A stretch of DNA of 64,000 nucleotides from Mucilaginibacter galii (GCF_014635825.1 NZ_BMDO01000006.1:124001-188000), one strand, 5' to 3'; counted from the stretch's first letter, positions 28,284 through 37,722 are shown. Numbers and translations are program-made. Notes: a model not told the origin generated them from the sequence alone.

Positions 28284-29570
28284 TTAGCGGCTGCTAATGT
28301 CGTTATAATCCAAATCAGTGGCACCGGTATAAATTTGACGCGGGCGACCAATTGGTTCTTTATTTTCTTTCATTTCTTTCCATTGGGCGATCCAGCCTGG
28401 CAGGCGGCCTAAAGCAAAAAGTACAGTGAACATATCGGTTGGGAAGCCTAATGCACGGTAGATGATACCCGAGTAAAAATCTACGTTAGGGTAAAGCTTA
28501 CGCTCTACAAAGTATGGGTCTTTCAGAGCTACTTCCTCCAAACGTTTGGCAATTTCCAACACCTCATCTTGTACACCTAAGTTCTCTAATATATCGTCAC
28601 AAGCTTTTTTGATGATCTTGGCACGTGGGTCAAAGTTTTTATAAACACGGTGACCAAAGCCCATTAAGCGGAAAGGATCGTTTTTATCTTTCGCTTTATT
28701 TATCCATTTATCGGTATCGCCACCATCTTCTTTAATTTGCTCCAGCATTTCTATAACAGCTTGGTTAGCACCACCATGCAGCGGTCCCCACAATGCAGAT
28801 ATACCAGCCGAAATAGAAGCGTACAGATTTGCATCCGAAGAACCTACGATACGAACGGTAGAAGCCGAGCAGTTTTGTTCATGATCGGCATGCAGTATCA
28901 GCAACTTGTTCATGGCGCTTATCACCACCGGGTTAATTTCGTACTGTTCAGTAGGCTGACTAAAAGTCATGTACATGAAGTTGGTAACGTAATCAAACTT
29001 GTTCTTAGGATAGTTAACAGGATGCCCTAAAGATTTTTTATAGATCCAGGATACAATAGTGCTCATTTTAGCAATAAGCTTGTGTATTTCAAGGTCAACA
29101 ATCTCAGCGCTTAAGCCGGGCTCTAACGACTCGGGGTTGAAAGCAGCCAACGCGCCAATTAATGAAGACAACTGCCCCATAGGGTGAGATTTTGACGGAA
29201 AACCATCAAAAAACTTCTTCATGTCTTCATGAACCAGTGTGTGACGGTTAATTTCAAACTGAAATTTATCCAGTTGTTCTGTTGTAGGCAACTTTCCATA
29301 AATTAGCAGGTAAGCTACCTCAATAAACGTTGATTTTTCGGCCAGCTGCTCAATAGGATAACCACGGTATTTTAAAATACCCTGCTCCCCGTCTAAAAAG
29401 GTGATGGCACTTTTGGTGGCACCTGTATTTTTATAACCAATATCTAAAGTAATGTAGCCGGTCAGATCGCGAAGTTTGGATATATCCAGTGCTTTTTCGT
29501 TTTCTGTACCTTCTATAACAGGCAAATCATAAGTTTTATCACCGATTTTTAGTTGTGCTGTCTCCGACAT
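28284..29570 (-). CDS. gltA: citrate synthase
   Basis: This enzyme condenses acetyl-CoA and oxaloacetate to citrate, the first TCA step. The 428-residue type II (hexameric-type) protein carries the active-site blocks GPLHGGANQAVIEML, MGFGHRVYKNFDPRAK and NVDFYSGIIYRALGFP, containing the two catalytic histidines and the aspartate. The ATG at 29570 (MSETAQLKIGDKTYDLP) is the family-typical start; the longer reading adds nine atypical residues. It is monocistronic, with a TACATTTG box upstream and a strong terminator. Confidence 0.96.
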   Translation of the reverse strand: MSETAQLKIGDKTYDLPVIEGTENEKALDISKLRDLTGYITLDIGYKNTGATKSAITFLDGEQGILKYRGYPIEQLAEKSTFIEVAYLLIYGKLPTTEQLDKFQFEINRHTLVHEDMKKFFDGFPSKSHPMGQLSSLIGALAAFNPESLEPGLSAEIVDLEIHKLIAKMSTIVSWIYKKSLGHPVNYPKNKFDYVTNFMYMTFSQPTEQYEINPVVISAMNKLLILHADHEQNCSASTVRIVGSSDANLYASISAGISALWGPLHGGANQAVIEMLEQIKEDGGDTDKWINKAKDKNDPFRLMGFGHRVYKNFDPRAKIIKKACDDILENLGVQDEVLEIAKRLEEVALKDPYFVERKLYPNVDFYSGIIYRALGFPTDMFTVLFALGRLPGWIAQWKEMKENKEPIGRPRQIYTGATDLDYNDISSR

Positions 29571-29594
29571 AGAAATAATTAGTTGTATCCGCAG

Positions 29595-29602
29595 CAAATG
29601 TA
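29595..29602 (-). promoter_or_regulatory. putative -7 promoter box of citrate synthase
   Basis: The minus strand reads TACATTTGC, the same box as before queA and tolC, 25 bp before the ATG. No -33 box at ideal spacing was recognised. Confidence 0.45.
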
Positions 29603-29734
29603 AATAAATATGCCATTAATCATGTTTGCGGATGAGGTTTATCACGTAAAAATTACCCTAAATTAATAGAATAAACAGGTAATTGTTTGCTATTATTTTA
29701 CAGTACACTACGAGGCTACTGTTGTAATTATGGT

Positions 29735-30238
29735 TTACTTAATCTCTTCCTTCACTTCACCGCACTCCAGCATCTCATCACCGTAATAAGGGTTCTTAAT
29801 TTCTTTTTGTGCCGAGAGCCAGTAACCGCCTTTACCCTCATTAGTCATAGGGCAATACGCCACATAAATAGGCGATTGCGGGTTTTTAATACCTTTTACC
29901 AACGGTATTACATCTTGGCTTACCTGTAAAAAAAGTGTGCGTTGAGATTTAATATCATTAGTGGCAGCCATTTTAGTAGCCAGTTCTTCTGCTTCCTTAC
30001 AACCCTTAATGGCACTAAGCGTTTGGGCAAGGCTATCTGCCGATTGCTGCACTGCTTTGCCATCGGTTTTAACCAAGTGATCCTTCACTTTAAGGTAAGC
30101 GTTGTATACTTTGGCGGTATCGGTAAGTTGAGCGTTGCTCGTAGCATCTTTAGTGTCGGTTATGGTTTCGCTTTTTTTGCCTGATGGTTGGCAAGCGCTT
30201 AGTAATGCTATGACACTTATAAAAAGATATTTTTTCAT
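29735..30238 (-). CDS. DUF3347 lipoprotein
   Basis: A 167-residue lipoprotein with lipobox LLSAC (Cys 16). The DUF3347 core follows: VYNAYLKVKDHLVKTDGKAV, a four-helix segment, then the C-terminal IYVAYCPMTNEGKGGYWLS and MLECGEV. The Cys, Met and His-like pattern in YCPM...ECG is also found at the C terminus of CusB-type adaptors in Bacteroidota and may bind copper or silver. No efflux gene is adjacent here. Confidence 0.88.
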   Translation of the reverse strand: MKKYLFISVIALLSACQPSGKKSETITDTKDATSNAQLTDTAKVYNAYLKVKDHLVKTDGKAVQQSADSLAQTLSAIKGCKEAEELATKMAATNDIKSQRTLFLQVSQDVIPLVKGIKNPQSPIYVAYCPMTNEGKGGYWLSAQKEIKNPYYGDEMLECGEVKEEIK

Positions 30239-30294
30239 GGTAGCTGAAAATGATTAATACTTGCTAAGGTACTAATTTGAGACGGATTGCGAAA

Positions 30295-31320
30295 TTAGCC
30301 TACCTGCAATGCCGCTGTAAAGGCGTCTGGCTCATCAATACTTAATACTATGCTGTTAACTATTATAGGGCTGCGGTATAACCTGCTTACTGTTACCGGT
30401 TGTTTAAACCTGAGATAAAGGTTAGCGCTACTTTTGATGATTGCGCCTTTAAAACAGTTCTCTTCCGGCTCATAATCATAGCTGAGTTTGGTGATCGTTT
30501 CAATATTCCCGAGGCAGGTGTGCGCACGCCATCGCATACCTGTACGCAGCAACAATTGTTTTTCCAAAATAAGCACCGGGTTTTTACTAATAGCAACCAT
30601 ATCGGCCAGCAAGAACAACATTCCATAAGCACTTAAAGCACTTACTATAATTGCTGCCTTAGCGCTATATTGCATTAGCAGCAAATGAACGGCAAAAAGT
30701 TCTACCAACATTACAAATAGCAGCACACCAAACAAAGCCATATAACCGGATTCCCTGTGCGTAGTGAAACGCTTTGCCCCAAGTGAAACAAACGTGCTTT
30801 TCATCCACCAAAATAAGCCGAAACGTAAAACCGTTAACTCACAAGCCAGCATGCGTATGGTAAACGTATTACCAAGTACTGCAATTATGCTTTGCTGCAT
30901 ATGATAAGCCCCATCTGGCAGTTCAGTTTGTAAGCGCTGGTATTCTTGCCTTATCTTGTTGAACTTTGATATAGCATAGGCAATAACAGCCAACTCCACT
31001 AAAACAGAAACTTTACGTAATTGAAGTACGTAGTGCTGTTGTTGCAGGGGCAGCACCATATAAGCCACAGCACTACAGCATGTAAAAACCAACAACAGTT
31101 TCCATATACTATACTTAAAAGGCTTGATGATTAAATAGTAATAAGCAACCGGAAAAGTGATTAGCATATCGGCCAGTAAACCGTTGGCTACGCTGTTTCG
31201 CTTAGGTACGCTAATGCGATGTAGCATATATGACCCGCCCACAAATAATAAGATAGCAAATAAGGCAATGATAAATGCATTTCTTTTGTGATTTGATTGG
31301 GGATGCGTTTGTAAAGCCAT
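30295..31320 (-). CDS. multi-pass membrane protein of unknown function
   Basis: A 341-residue hydrophobic protein. Helices are visible at FIIALFAILLFVGGSYML, ADMLITFPVAYYYLI, LLLVFTCCSAVAYMVL, LVELAVIAYAI, ALFGVLLFVMLVELFAVHLL and AIIVSALSAYGMLFLLADM, followed by a soluble C-terminal domain of about 90 residues (SRLYRSPIIVNSIVLSIDEP). The ATG at 31320 (MALQTHPQSNHKRNAF) is preferred to a 15-residue longer start that overlaps the terminator hairpin region. I do not recognise the family. Confidence 0.75.
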   Translation of the reverse strand: MALQTHPQSNHKRNAFIIALFAILLFVGGSYMLHRISVPKRNSVANGLLADMLITFPVAYYYLIIKPFKYSIWKLLLVFTCCSAVAYMVLPLQQQHYVLQLRKVSVLVELAVIAYAISKFNKIRQEYQRLQTELPDGAYHMQQSIIAVLGNTFTIRMLACELTVLRFGLFWWMKSTFVSLGAKRFTTHRESGYMALFGVLLFVMLVELFAVHLLLMQYSAKAAIIVSALSAYGMLFLLADMVAISKNPVLILEKQLLLRTGMRWRAHTCLGNIETITKLSYDYEPEENCFKGAIIKSSANLYLRFKQPVTVSRLYRSPIIVNSIVLSIDEPDAFTAALQVG

Positions 31321-31367
31321 GATATGTAAAAATAGTTTTTTTATGGCTACTATTAAGCCTAACACAA

Positions 31368-31396
31368 AAAAGCCCTTTAGAAGAACTAAAGGGCTT
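31368..31396 (-). terminator. terminator after the small secreted protein gene
   Basis: AAGCCCTTTAG pairs with CTAAAGGGCTT around AAGAA. The A-run to the left becomes a T-run on the minus strand, matching the gene that ends at 31421. Confidence 0.8.
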
Positions 31397-31420
31397 AATA
31401 TTTATTTTACTGCATTTATA

Positions 31421-31717
31421 TTACCATCTGCCGTGGCCGCGACCGTGATGACGGTAATGTACAACCCTACGAGGACCATAGTAACCATAATCGCGACGCA
31501 CAATTACCGGACGATTGTAATAGACTTCTCTTACCGGATAACGGCGATAAACCGGGCGCTCAACCACTACTACACGTCGTGGTTCGCGATATACGGGTCC
31601 GCTATAATAACCGGGACTACCAATATTGATACCAATATGGCCACTTACCTGTGCCTTGGCGGCGCTAAAACTCATCAGGGATACTATAAGTGCTGCTAAA
31701 AATGTAATCCGTTTCAT
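31421..31717 (-). CDS. small secreted Tyr/Arg/His-rich protein
   Basis: A 98-residue protein with a Sec signal peptide (MKRITFLAALIVSLMSFSAA, ending KAQ). The mature part is low-complexity and basic, rich in R, Y, V and H (RREPRR-like blocks, PVYRRYPVREVYYNRPVIVR, RRVVHYRHHGRGHGRW at the end). Similar short repetitive secreted proteins are common in this phylum and lack known functions. It has its own terminator. The coding call rests on the signal peptide, codon pattern and terminator. Confidence 0.75.
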   Translation of the reverse strand: MKRITFLAALIVSLMSFSAAKAQVSGHIGINIGSPGYYSGPVYREPRRVVVVERPVYRRYPVREVYYNRPVIVRRDYGYYGPRRVVHYRHHGRGHGRW

Positions 31718-32077
31718 AGTCTTGTATTTACTTTGTTAAAAATAAACGCTTTCGCATTGTTTGTTATATAGGTAAGACGATGAACTTTAAAGATGGTTTA
31801 GCACAACCAAACTACTTTTTACAACTTTTATGTTAGTAAATTAAAAATCAGCACATTGAAAATACATTTAACATTTCTGAAACGTTAATGAATTATAAAA
31901 AATATTGAAAATTTATTTAGATAGGCAGGGTATTTAACTACAAGGGTCGCAGTTAATAATCATGGCATTGTAAAACAAGGATATCTTTATCCGTAACAAT
32001 TATGCCCAAACATTTAGCCTTTAGAACGGCTGAGAAAATTAAATAATACGAGTGGGTTAACCACTGGGGACAATTAC
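31718..32077. other. 360-bp non-coding gap
   Basis: An AT-rich spacer between the small secreted protein gene and the RRM terminator. It should hold the promoter of the former. I see no ORF with support. A short imperfect palindrome (AGTGGGTTAACCACT) lies near 32051. Nothing else is recognised. Confidence 0.5.
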
Positions 32078-32113
32078 AAAAAACACCGGAATAATAATAT
32101 CCCGGCGTTTTTT
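32078..32113 (-). terminator. terminator after the RRM gene
   Basis: AAAAAACACCGG (32078-32089) pairs with CCGGCGTTTTTT (32102-32113), with one G-T pair. The A-run gives a T-run on the minus strand just after the RRM stop. Confidence 0.8.
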
Positions 32114-32122
32114 GTTATATGA

Positions 32123-32536
32123 TTAGCTCCAACGACCACCGCCGCCACCGCCACGGTTGTTATCTTTAGAATAGCCACCGCCGCTGCCGCCACGACTTCC
32201 GCCGCCGCTGCCGCCACCATAGCCACCGCCACCACGGTTACCACCGCCGAAGCCGCCACCACCACCACCACGACGATCACCGCCGCTGCTTGGTTTTCTT
32301 TCTTCAGCCTGGCTAACTGCAATGCTTCTGCCGCTAACTTCAGCACCATTTAAGCCAGCAATGGCTTTCTGGGCTGCTTCGTCATCAGGCATTTCAACAA
32401 AGCCAAAACCTTTGCTTCTACCGGTTTCTCTGTCAGAGATTAATTTCACTGAGCTTACCTCTCCGTATGCTTCAAAGAGTTCTTTTAAATCTGCTTCCTC
32501 TAAGCGATAAGGAAGGCTTCCTACAAAAATGTTCAT
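32123..32536 (-). CDS. glycine-rich RNA-binding protein with one RRM domain
   Basis: A 137-residue protein: an RRM of about 80 residues followed by a Gly-rich tail. RNP2 is NIFVGSLPYRL and RNP1 is RSKGFGFVEMPDDEAAQKAI. The tail consists of GGGG, GGNRGG and YGGGSGG runs ending in GGGRWS, resembling cold-inducible RNA chaperones of plants and cyanobacteria. The ATG at 32536 is used; the longer reading would need a TTG. A long AT-rich stretch upstream may act as a thermosensitive leader. It probably binds mRNA. Confidence 0.92.
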   Translation of the reverse strand: MNIFVGSLPYRLEEADLKELFEAYGEVSSVKLISDRETGRSKGFGFVEMPDDEAAQKAIAGLNGAEVSGRSIAVSQAEERKPSSGGDRRGGGGGGFGGGNRGGGGYGGGSGGGSRGGSGGGYSKDNNRGGGGGGRWS

Positions 32537-32906
32537 CAATTTTTAAATTACAATTTTCAAGCATGGTTGCTTAACAACGCAATTAACATAAAAATTTCTG
32601 TATTTGTTCATTATTTGTGCTTATAAAAAAAATAAATTTTAATTATCAATAAAATCTCCAATTTATGTCCTTTTTGACATTCAAAAACCCTTAAATAATA
32701 GGTTCTTAACAAGTAATTTTTGTGCTTTTAACAATTATATAATTCAAATTAAAGCATAAATACAGCTTTGTAAACTTGTTAACTGCAGAGCTAATCCCTC
32801 CTACTCTATTCTTCTACTAAAATTCCCTTACATAAAATTACAACTTAATAATTAGTTGTATAAATAATATATATATTAGGTGAAAAATCTATTACGCTTA
32901 TTAACA
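32537..32906. other. 370-bp AT-rich divergent intergenic region
   Basis: It lies between the divergent RRM and M16 genes and must contain both promoters. It is unusually AT-rich with long A/T stretches (for example around 32625-32700). I see no ORF and no clear TAnnTTTG box with confidence. A GTG at 32880 could extend the M16 gene by nine codons. Confidence 0.5.
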
Positions 32907-35681
32907 ATGGTAACGATCAAAAAAACAATGCTGGTTTGTGCATTGTCGGCAGTTTGCGCTATGCCAGTAATGGCACAAAAAGCTGCGGCAAAAAAACCTG
33001 CTGTCAAAACACCGCCGGCACCTGTTAAGGTAACTTCTGTAGAAGGTATTACCGAATACAAACTGGCCAACGGTATGCGCGTGCTCCTGTTCCCCGATCA
33101 GTCGAAGCAAACCGCTACCGTAAACATTACCTACCTAGTAGGCTCTAAATTTGAAAACTATGGTGAAACCGGCATGGCCCACTTGCTGGAACATATGGTT
33201 TTTAAAGGCACACCAAAGCACCGCAACGTTCCGCAGGAACTGAATGCCCATGGCGCCGACTTTAACGGAACAACCTGGTTAGACCGCACCAACTACTACG
33301 AAACCTTTACGTCTAACGATGAAAACCTGAACTGGGCGCTCGATTTAGAAGCTGATCGTATGGTTAATTCTTTTATTGCTAAAACTGAGCTGGACAAAGA
33401 ATTTAGCGTAGTACGCAATGAAATGGAATCGGGCGAGAATAGCCCGCAGCGCGTATTGAACGAGCGCGTAATATCAACCATGTTCTTATGGCACAATTAC
33501 GGTAAATCTACCATTGGTAACCGTGCCGATGTTGAGAAAGTACCTATTGACCGCTTACAAGCCTTTTACCATAAATATTACCAGCCCGATAATTCGGTGT
33601 TAACTATTGCCGGTAAATTTGACCAGACGAAAACGCTGGCTGCCATTAATCAAAAATTTGGAACTATTCCTAAGCCGGCACGCGTATTACCTGCCAACTA
33701 TACGGTTGAGCCAACGCAAGATGGTGAACGTATGGTTACACTACGTCGTGTAGGCGATATTCAGGCTATTAGTGCGGGTTACCACGTACCATCGGGCCCT
33801 CACCCCGATACTCAGCCATTAAACGTGTTAGTGGGCTTACTAACAGATCAGCCTTCGGGCCGTTTATATAAAAACCTTATTGAAAGCAAAAAAGCGACCA
33901 GTGTAGGCGGAGGCGACTATGAAACCGCCGATCCGGGTGTGGCTATATTTGATGTTGATGTTCCTAAAGATAAAAGCCTGGATGAAGCCAAAGAGATCTT
34001 GTTGAACACTATCGAAAAATTTTCGGCCGAGAAGCCAACTGCACCCGAGGTTGAGCGTATTCGCAACAAGCAACTTAAAAACATTGAACTTGCTTTAAAC
34101 TCATCACAAAATGTGGGCTTAAACCTGAGCGAGTATATTGCCCAGGGCGACTGGCGCTTATTATTTTACACCCGCGACCAGTTGAAAAATGTTACCCCGG
34201 GCGATGTGGTACGTGTGGCCGATAAATATTTCAAGCCATCAAACCGTACCTTAGGCGTATTTATCCCAACCGAGAAGCCAGACCGTGCCGAAATACCGGC
34301 TACGCCAGATCTGGCCGCTATGCTAAAAGGCTATACCGGTTCTCAAACCATTGCCCAGGGCGAAGCATTTGATGCCTCTCCGGCCAATATTCAAAAACGC
34401 TTGGTTACTACTAAAGTAGGCGGCATTACGCTAAATATGCTTACCAAGCAAACCCGTGGTGAATCGGTTATTGCTACCATGAGTTTTTACTTTGGAACCG
34501 AAGCTGCATTGCAAAATAAGGGCCTTACGGCTTCTTTAACTGCAGCCATGCTAAATAAAGGCACTAAAAGCAAGACCCGCCAGCAAATACAAGATGAGTT
34601 AGACAGACTTAAAGCCCGCGTTGGTTTTGGTGGCAGCGCTAATAATCTTTCGGTAAGCATTGAAGCTAACAAGACCAACTTCCCGGCGGTATTAAAATTG
34701 GTTTCAGAAATACTGAAAGAAGCAACATTCCCTGGCGAAGAGTTGGAAAAATTGAAGCAACAGCGCATAGCAGCGGTTGAGCAACAACGCAGCGAGCCTA
34801 CAAACATTGCAGTAAATGAACTGCAACGTTACATGAATCCTTACGCAAAAACAGACCCGCGTTATGTTCCAAGCATCGACGAATCTATAGAAATGACTAA
34901 AGCCGTGAGTGAAGGCGATGTAAAAAGCTATTACAAAGATTTCTATGGCGCATCTAATGGGTACGTTTCTATTGTCGGAGATTTTGATGCTGCACAGGCT
35001 AAGAGTTTAATTACCCAGGAGTTCGGTAGCTGGAAAAGTCCACAAGCTTTTTCACGCCTTATACCTAAACGTAAAGACTTTGCCCCGCTAATCAAAAACA
35101 TTGAGACACCAGACAAAGCCAACGCATTTTTCTTCGCTATTCAACCTTTGCAGATAAGCACTAAAGATGCCGATTATCCTGCACTTTTAATGGCCGACTA
35201 TATTATAGGTGGTGGTGCTTTGAACTCAAGGATGGCTAACCGTATCCGTCAAAAAGAAGGTATTAGCTATGGTGTAGGTTCGGGCCTTTCAGCTGGCTAT
35301 TTTGATCAGAACACCGGTATGGAGCAATTTTACGCCATATATGCCCCTGAAAATGCAAGCCGCTTAGATGCTGCCTTTAAAGAGGAAGTTGATAAAGCTG
35401 TTAAAGAAGGATTTACCGACCAGGAAGTGGCCGAAGCTAAAAAAGGTTACCTGCAATCGCGCAGTGTTAGTCTTGCTCAAGATAACGCATTGGCAGGCAC
35501 GTTAAATACTTACGCTTACTATGGCGAAAATATCGCTTTCTGGCAAAAGCTGGACGATGCTGTTAGTAAATTAACTACCGCCCAAATTAATGCTGCTGCT
35601 AAAAAATATTACGATAGCAGTAAAATTAGTATTATAAAGGCAGGCGACTTTGCCAAAAAGAAAGCCGCTGAAGCTAAATAA
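32907..35681 (+). CDS. M16 family zinc metallopeptidase (single-chain, two halves)
   Basis: A 924-residue exported peptidase of the insulinase/pitrilysin-like M16 group. A signal peptide (MVTIKKTMLVCALSAVCAMP, ending VMAQ) precedes the N-terminal M16 domain with the inverted zinc motif HLLEHMVFKGT (HxxEH) and distal Glu in VVRNEMESGEN. The second half is a structural M16 copy without HxxEH but with the substrate-binding GGGALNSRMANRIRQKEGIS. Bacteroidota often encode both halves in one chain, as here. The ATG at 32907 is chosen for the compact signal peptide; a GTG at 32880 is an alternative. A terminator follows. Confidence 0.92.
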   Translation: MVTIKKTMLVCALSAVCAMPVMAQKAAAKKPAVKTPPAPVKVTSVEGITEYKLANGMRVLLFPDQSKQTATVNITYLVGSKFENYGETGMAHLLEHMVFKGTPKHRNVPQELNAHGADFNGTTWLDRTNYYETFTSNDENLNWALDLEADRMVNSFIAKTELDKEFSVVRNEMESGENSPQRVLNERVISTMFLWHNYGKSTIGNRADVEKVPIDRLQAFYHKYYQPDNSVLTIAGKFDQTKTLAAINQKFGTIPKPARVLPANYTVEPTQDGERMVTLRRVGDIQAISAGYHVPSGPHPDTQPLNVLVGLLTDQPSGRLYKNLIESKKATSVGGGDYETADPGVAIFDVDVPKDKSLDEAKEILLNTIEKFSAEKPTAPEVERIRNKQLKNIELALNSSQNVGLNLSEYIAQGDWRLLFYTRDQLKNVTPGDVVRVADKYFKPSNRTLGVFIPTEKPDRAEIPATPDLAAMLKGYTGSQTIAQGEAFDASPANIQKRLVTTKVGGITLNMLTKQTRGESVIATMSFYFGTEAALQNKGLTASLTAAMLNKGTKSKTRQQIQDELDRLKARVGFGGSANNLSVSIEANKTNFPAVLKLVSEILKEATFPGEELEKLKQQRIAAVEQQRSEPTNIAVNELQRYMNPYAKTDPRYVPSIDESIEMTKAVSEGDVKSYYKDFYGASNGYVSIVGDFDAAQAKSLITQEFGSWKSPQAFSRLIPKRKDFAPLIKNIETPDKANAFFFAIQPLQISTKDADYPALLMADYIIGGGALNSRMANRIRQKEGISYGVGSGLSAGYFDQNTGMEQFYAIYAPENASRLDAAFKEEVDKAVKEGFTDQEVAEAKKGYLQSRSVSLAQDNALAGTLNTYAYYGENIAFWQKLDDAVSKLTTAQINAAAKKYYDSSKISIIKAGDFAKKKAAEAK

Positions 35682-35699
35682 TCATTATTTATTAATACC

Positions 35700-35729
35700 A
35701 AGCCGCAGTTATTTACTGCGGCTTTTTTT
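35700..35729 (+). terminator. terminator after the M16 peptidase gene
   Basis: AAGCCGCAGT (35700-35709) pairs with ACTGCGGCTT around TATTT, followed by seven T. Confidence 0.88.
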
Positions 35730-35890
35730 ATGACTGTATTTTTTCACATTAAAATTGTTAGAGCTATAAAGCGTAAGAAATCAGGTTTTTAAACAACTGT
35801 TTGAATTAAAATTTCATGGTTATTCATTATCATTGTGATACATAAGCAGCTTGCTGTAACTGTAGAATTAAAACATTATTGAATTTAAGT

Positions 35891-35898
35891 TATATTTG
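35891..35898 (+). promoter_or_regulatory. putative -7 promoter box of the response regulator
   Basis: TATATTTG followed by CA, 21 bp before the GTG start. It matches TAnnTTTG. Confidence 0.45.
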
Positions 35899-35919
35899 CA
35901 GCCAAAATATTGAGTAAAG

Positions 35920-36282
35920 GTGAAGATTGTAGTAATTGAGGATAACCCCGACATCAGTGAAATAATGGATTATATCCTCAAAGACGACGGTTACGAAGTA
36001 ATCTCCTCTGAAGATGGCACCATTGCCGAACAGTTTAGCGAGATAAAACCCGACCTTGTTTTAATGGACGAATTATTGCCGGGAAAACGCGGCAGCGAGT
36101 GGTGTAAGTACATTAAAACCGATCCAGAACTAAAGCATATTCCTGTGGTACTGGTTTCAACCATGCCTAACCTCGAACAACTGGCAGAAAAAAGCGGCGC
36201 CGACGGCTTTGTTGAAAAGCCATTCAACATCAGCAACTTAGGCCGTATTATCCGCTCATTTTCTGAAAAACAAGGAAAATAA
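35920..36282 (+). CDS. stand-alone response regulator receiver protein
   Basis: A 120-residue CheY-like receiver without an output domain. The acidic pair is in VVIEDNPDISEIM, the phosphoacceptor Asp in LVLMDELLPGKRGSEW, the conserved Thr/Ser in VVLVSTMPN and the Lys in GFVEKPFNIS. The start is GTG at 35920. The MDELLPG phosphosite differs from the usual MDxxMPG only mildly, so the domain should be functional. No histidine kinase is adjacent, so the partner kinase is unknown. It may be a phosphotransfer intermediate or act by protein contact. Confidence 0.92.
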   Translation: MKIVVIEDNPDISEIMDYILKDDGYEVISSEDGTIAEQFSEIKPDLVLMDELLPGKRGSEWCKYIKTDPELKHIPVVLVSTMPNLEQLAEKSGADGFVEKPFNISNLGRIIRSFSEKQGK

Positions 36283-36416
36283 GAAAATCATTTACCGTAA
36301 TAAGACACAGGATTACGATTGCTTCATTTGATAAATTATCAATTTCACATAAATTTTGTTTTTACTAACAAAACGCATGGTGCTGGGTTTACTATAACGA
36401 ATATTCAGCCAACACT

Positions 36417-36914
36417 ATGAAAATGATCAAAAACACTTATCAGCACATTGCTATAATACTGTCTGTATTGAGTTTATGCACAGCCTGCCAAAGTTCGGCA
36501 AAGAAAAACACTGGCGGCGACACTACGCAAACCAAAGGAAAAAAAGGAAAGATTTCTAAACGCACCCAAGACGGCTGTTACCTGTATACCAGCGGCAATA
36601 AAATGCAAGACACCCTATATGTACAGTTACATATTCAGGACAACAAGGTAAGCGGTAAAATGACTAACGAAATTTTTGAGAAAGACAGCCGTAAAGGTAC
36701 CTTAACCGGCACCATGAACACCGATAAGAGCATTAATGCCATATGGGCCTTTATGCAGGAAGGTGTTAAAGATACCATGGCAGTTGAATTTAGGTTAAAC
36801 CATACCAGCTTACTTCAAAAACCGCTGAAAGCCGATGCAGCTACAGGCCGACAAATAACAGATCATGCTGCACCTTATTCCATTGAATTAAAGCCTACAG
36901 ATTGCAATAAATAG
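36417..36914 (+). CDS. lipoprotein of unknown function
   Basis: A 165-residue protein with a lipobox signal (SVLSLCTAC, Cys 24). The mature part is hydrophilic and predicted to be beta-rich: GCYLYTSGNKMQDTLYVQLH, KVSGKMTNEIFEKDSRKGTL, SINAIWAFMQEGVKDTMAVE. This resembles the small META/lipocalin-like lipoproteins of Bacteroidota, but I do not recognise a named family. It is followed by the phage repressor hairpin. Confidence 0.8.
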   Translation: MKMIKNTYQHIAIILSVLSLCTACQSSAKKNTGGDTTQTKGKKGKISKRTQDGCYLYTSGNKMQDTLYVQLHIQDNKVSGKMTNEIFEKDSRKGTLTGTMNTDKSINAIWAFMQEGVKDTMAVEFRLNHTSLLQKPLKADAATGRQITDHAAPYSIELKPTDCNK

Positions 36915-36960
36915 AACAAAGCACTTTAAATAGCACTTTACAAGATATTTAAAAGACATA

Positions 36961-36992
36961 AAAAGCATAATCATTTAATGATTATGCTTTTT
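36961..36992 (-). terminator. terminator overlapping the end of the S24 repressor gene
   Basis: AAAAGCATAATCA pairs with TGATTATGCTTTT around a TTTAA loop. The stop codon of the repressor (36975-36977) lies in the loop, so the last codons (KKHNH) are encoded by the stem. Confidence 0.8.
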
Positions 36993-37670
36993 ATGTATAT
37001 CCTTAACTAAACAAAGCTTTTTAATCTCCGATTTCTTGATCACGAAGGGTGAATATTTTAAGCGGCCGGCAATCATTTCAGTAGTATTGTCGGAGTGGGC
37101 AATCACTTCGTCGTCTTTATCGGTAGCTAATAGGCGCTTGTACATGCGGTAATCGCCCCATTCAATGTAATAAACCTCACCGGGCAATATCTTTTTGTCA
37201 TGGATGATTTTTAACGCCACCCAGCAACCATTCTCCAGGTAGGGGTACATAGAGTGCCCCCATACAGGCAAGGCAAAGTCGCAATCTTCAATGCCAGGGA
37301 AATACATATGCCCTACCGGCTGGGTATCGTTTATATCGTTATACACCTCAACACCCGAGGCAGTGGCAATTACCTCGTACATAGGTATACCTACAAACTG
37401 CTTTTTCACAGGATCATTAACCCTCGATACAGATTTGCCATCTAAATATTCTTGAAATTTTTCTTTAAATATACGAAGTTTCTCTGTATCAATATTTTGC
37501 CTGCTCTTTATTATTTCTGTAATTGAGCTGGGCGAGTTAAAACCCAACGTTTCAGCCAGTTCTGCATTATTACTAAATGCCTTTCCTTTAAGCTGATTGT
37601 ACAGTATAATAAACTCCAAAGTTTCCGGGCGTACAGTTTTAATTTTACCGATCTTCTGCTGACTGTCCAT
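36975..37670 (-). CDS. S24/LexA-CI-like HTH transcriptional repressor
   Basis: A 231-residue regulator at the left border of the phage cluster. The N-terminal HTH reads SNNAELAETLGFNSPSSITE (about residues 33-52), followed by a linker. The C-terminal S24 domain has FALPVWGHSMYPYLENGCWV (Ser 140, nucleophile) and YRMYKRLL (Lys 178, general base). The expected Ala-Gly autocleavage bond is represented by ATASGVEVY, with Ser-Gly instead, so self-cleavage is uncertain. It is transcribed away from the early genes, typical of a lysogenic repressor acting on the divergent promoter region. Confidence 0.85.
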   Translation of the reverse strand: MDSQQKIGKIKTVRPETLEFIILYNQLKGKAFSNNAELAETLGFNSPSSITEIIKSRQNIDTEKLRIFKEKFQEYLDGKSVSRVNDPVKKQFVGIPMYEVIATASGVEVYNDINDTQPVGHMYFPGIEDCDFALPVWGHSMYPYLENGCWVALKIIHDKKILPGEVYYIEWGDYRMYKRLLATDKDDEVIAHSDNTTEMIAGRLKYSPFVIKKSEIKKLCLVKDIHKKHNH

Positions 37671-37722
37671 ACACGAATAAATAATGTTGATAACTTTCTT
37701 TACTTAAATACAGATATTTCTT

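Noticed and set aside
36975..36995. C-terminal residues HNH of the S24 repressor, suggestive of an HNH nuclease
   Set aside because: The three residues are encoded by the terminator stem and have no surrounding HNH fold.
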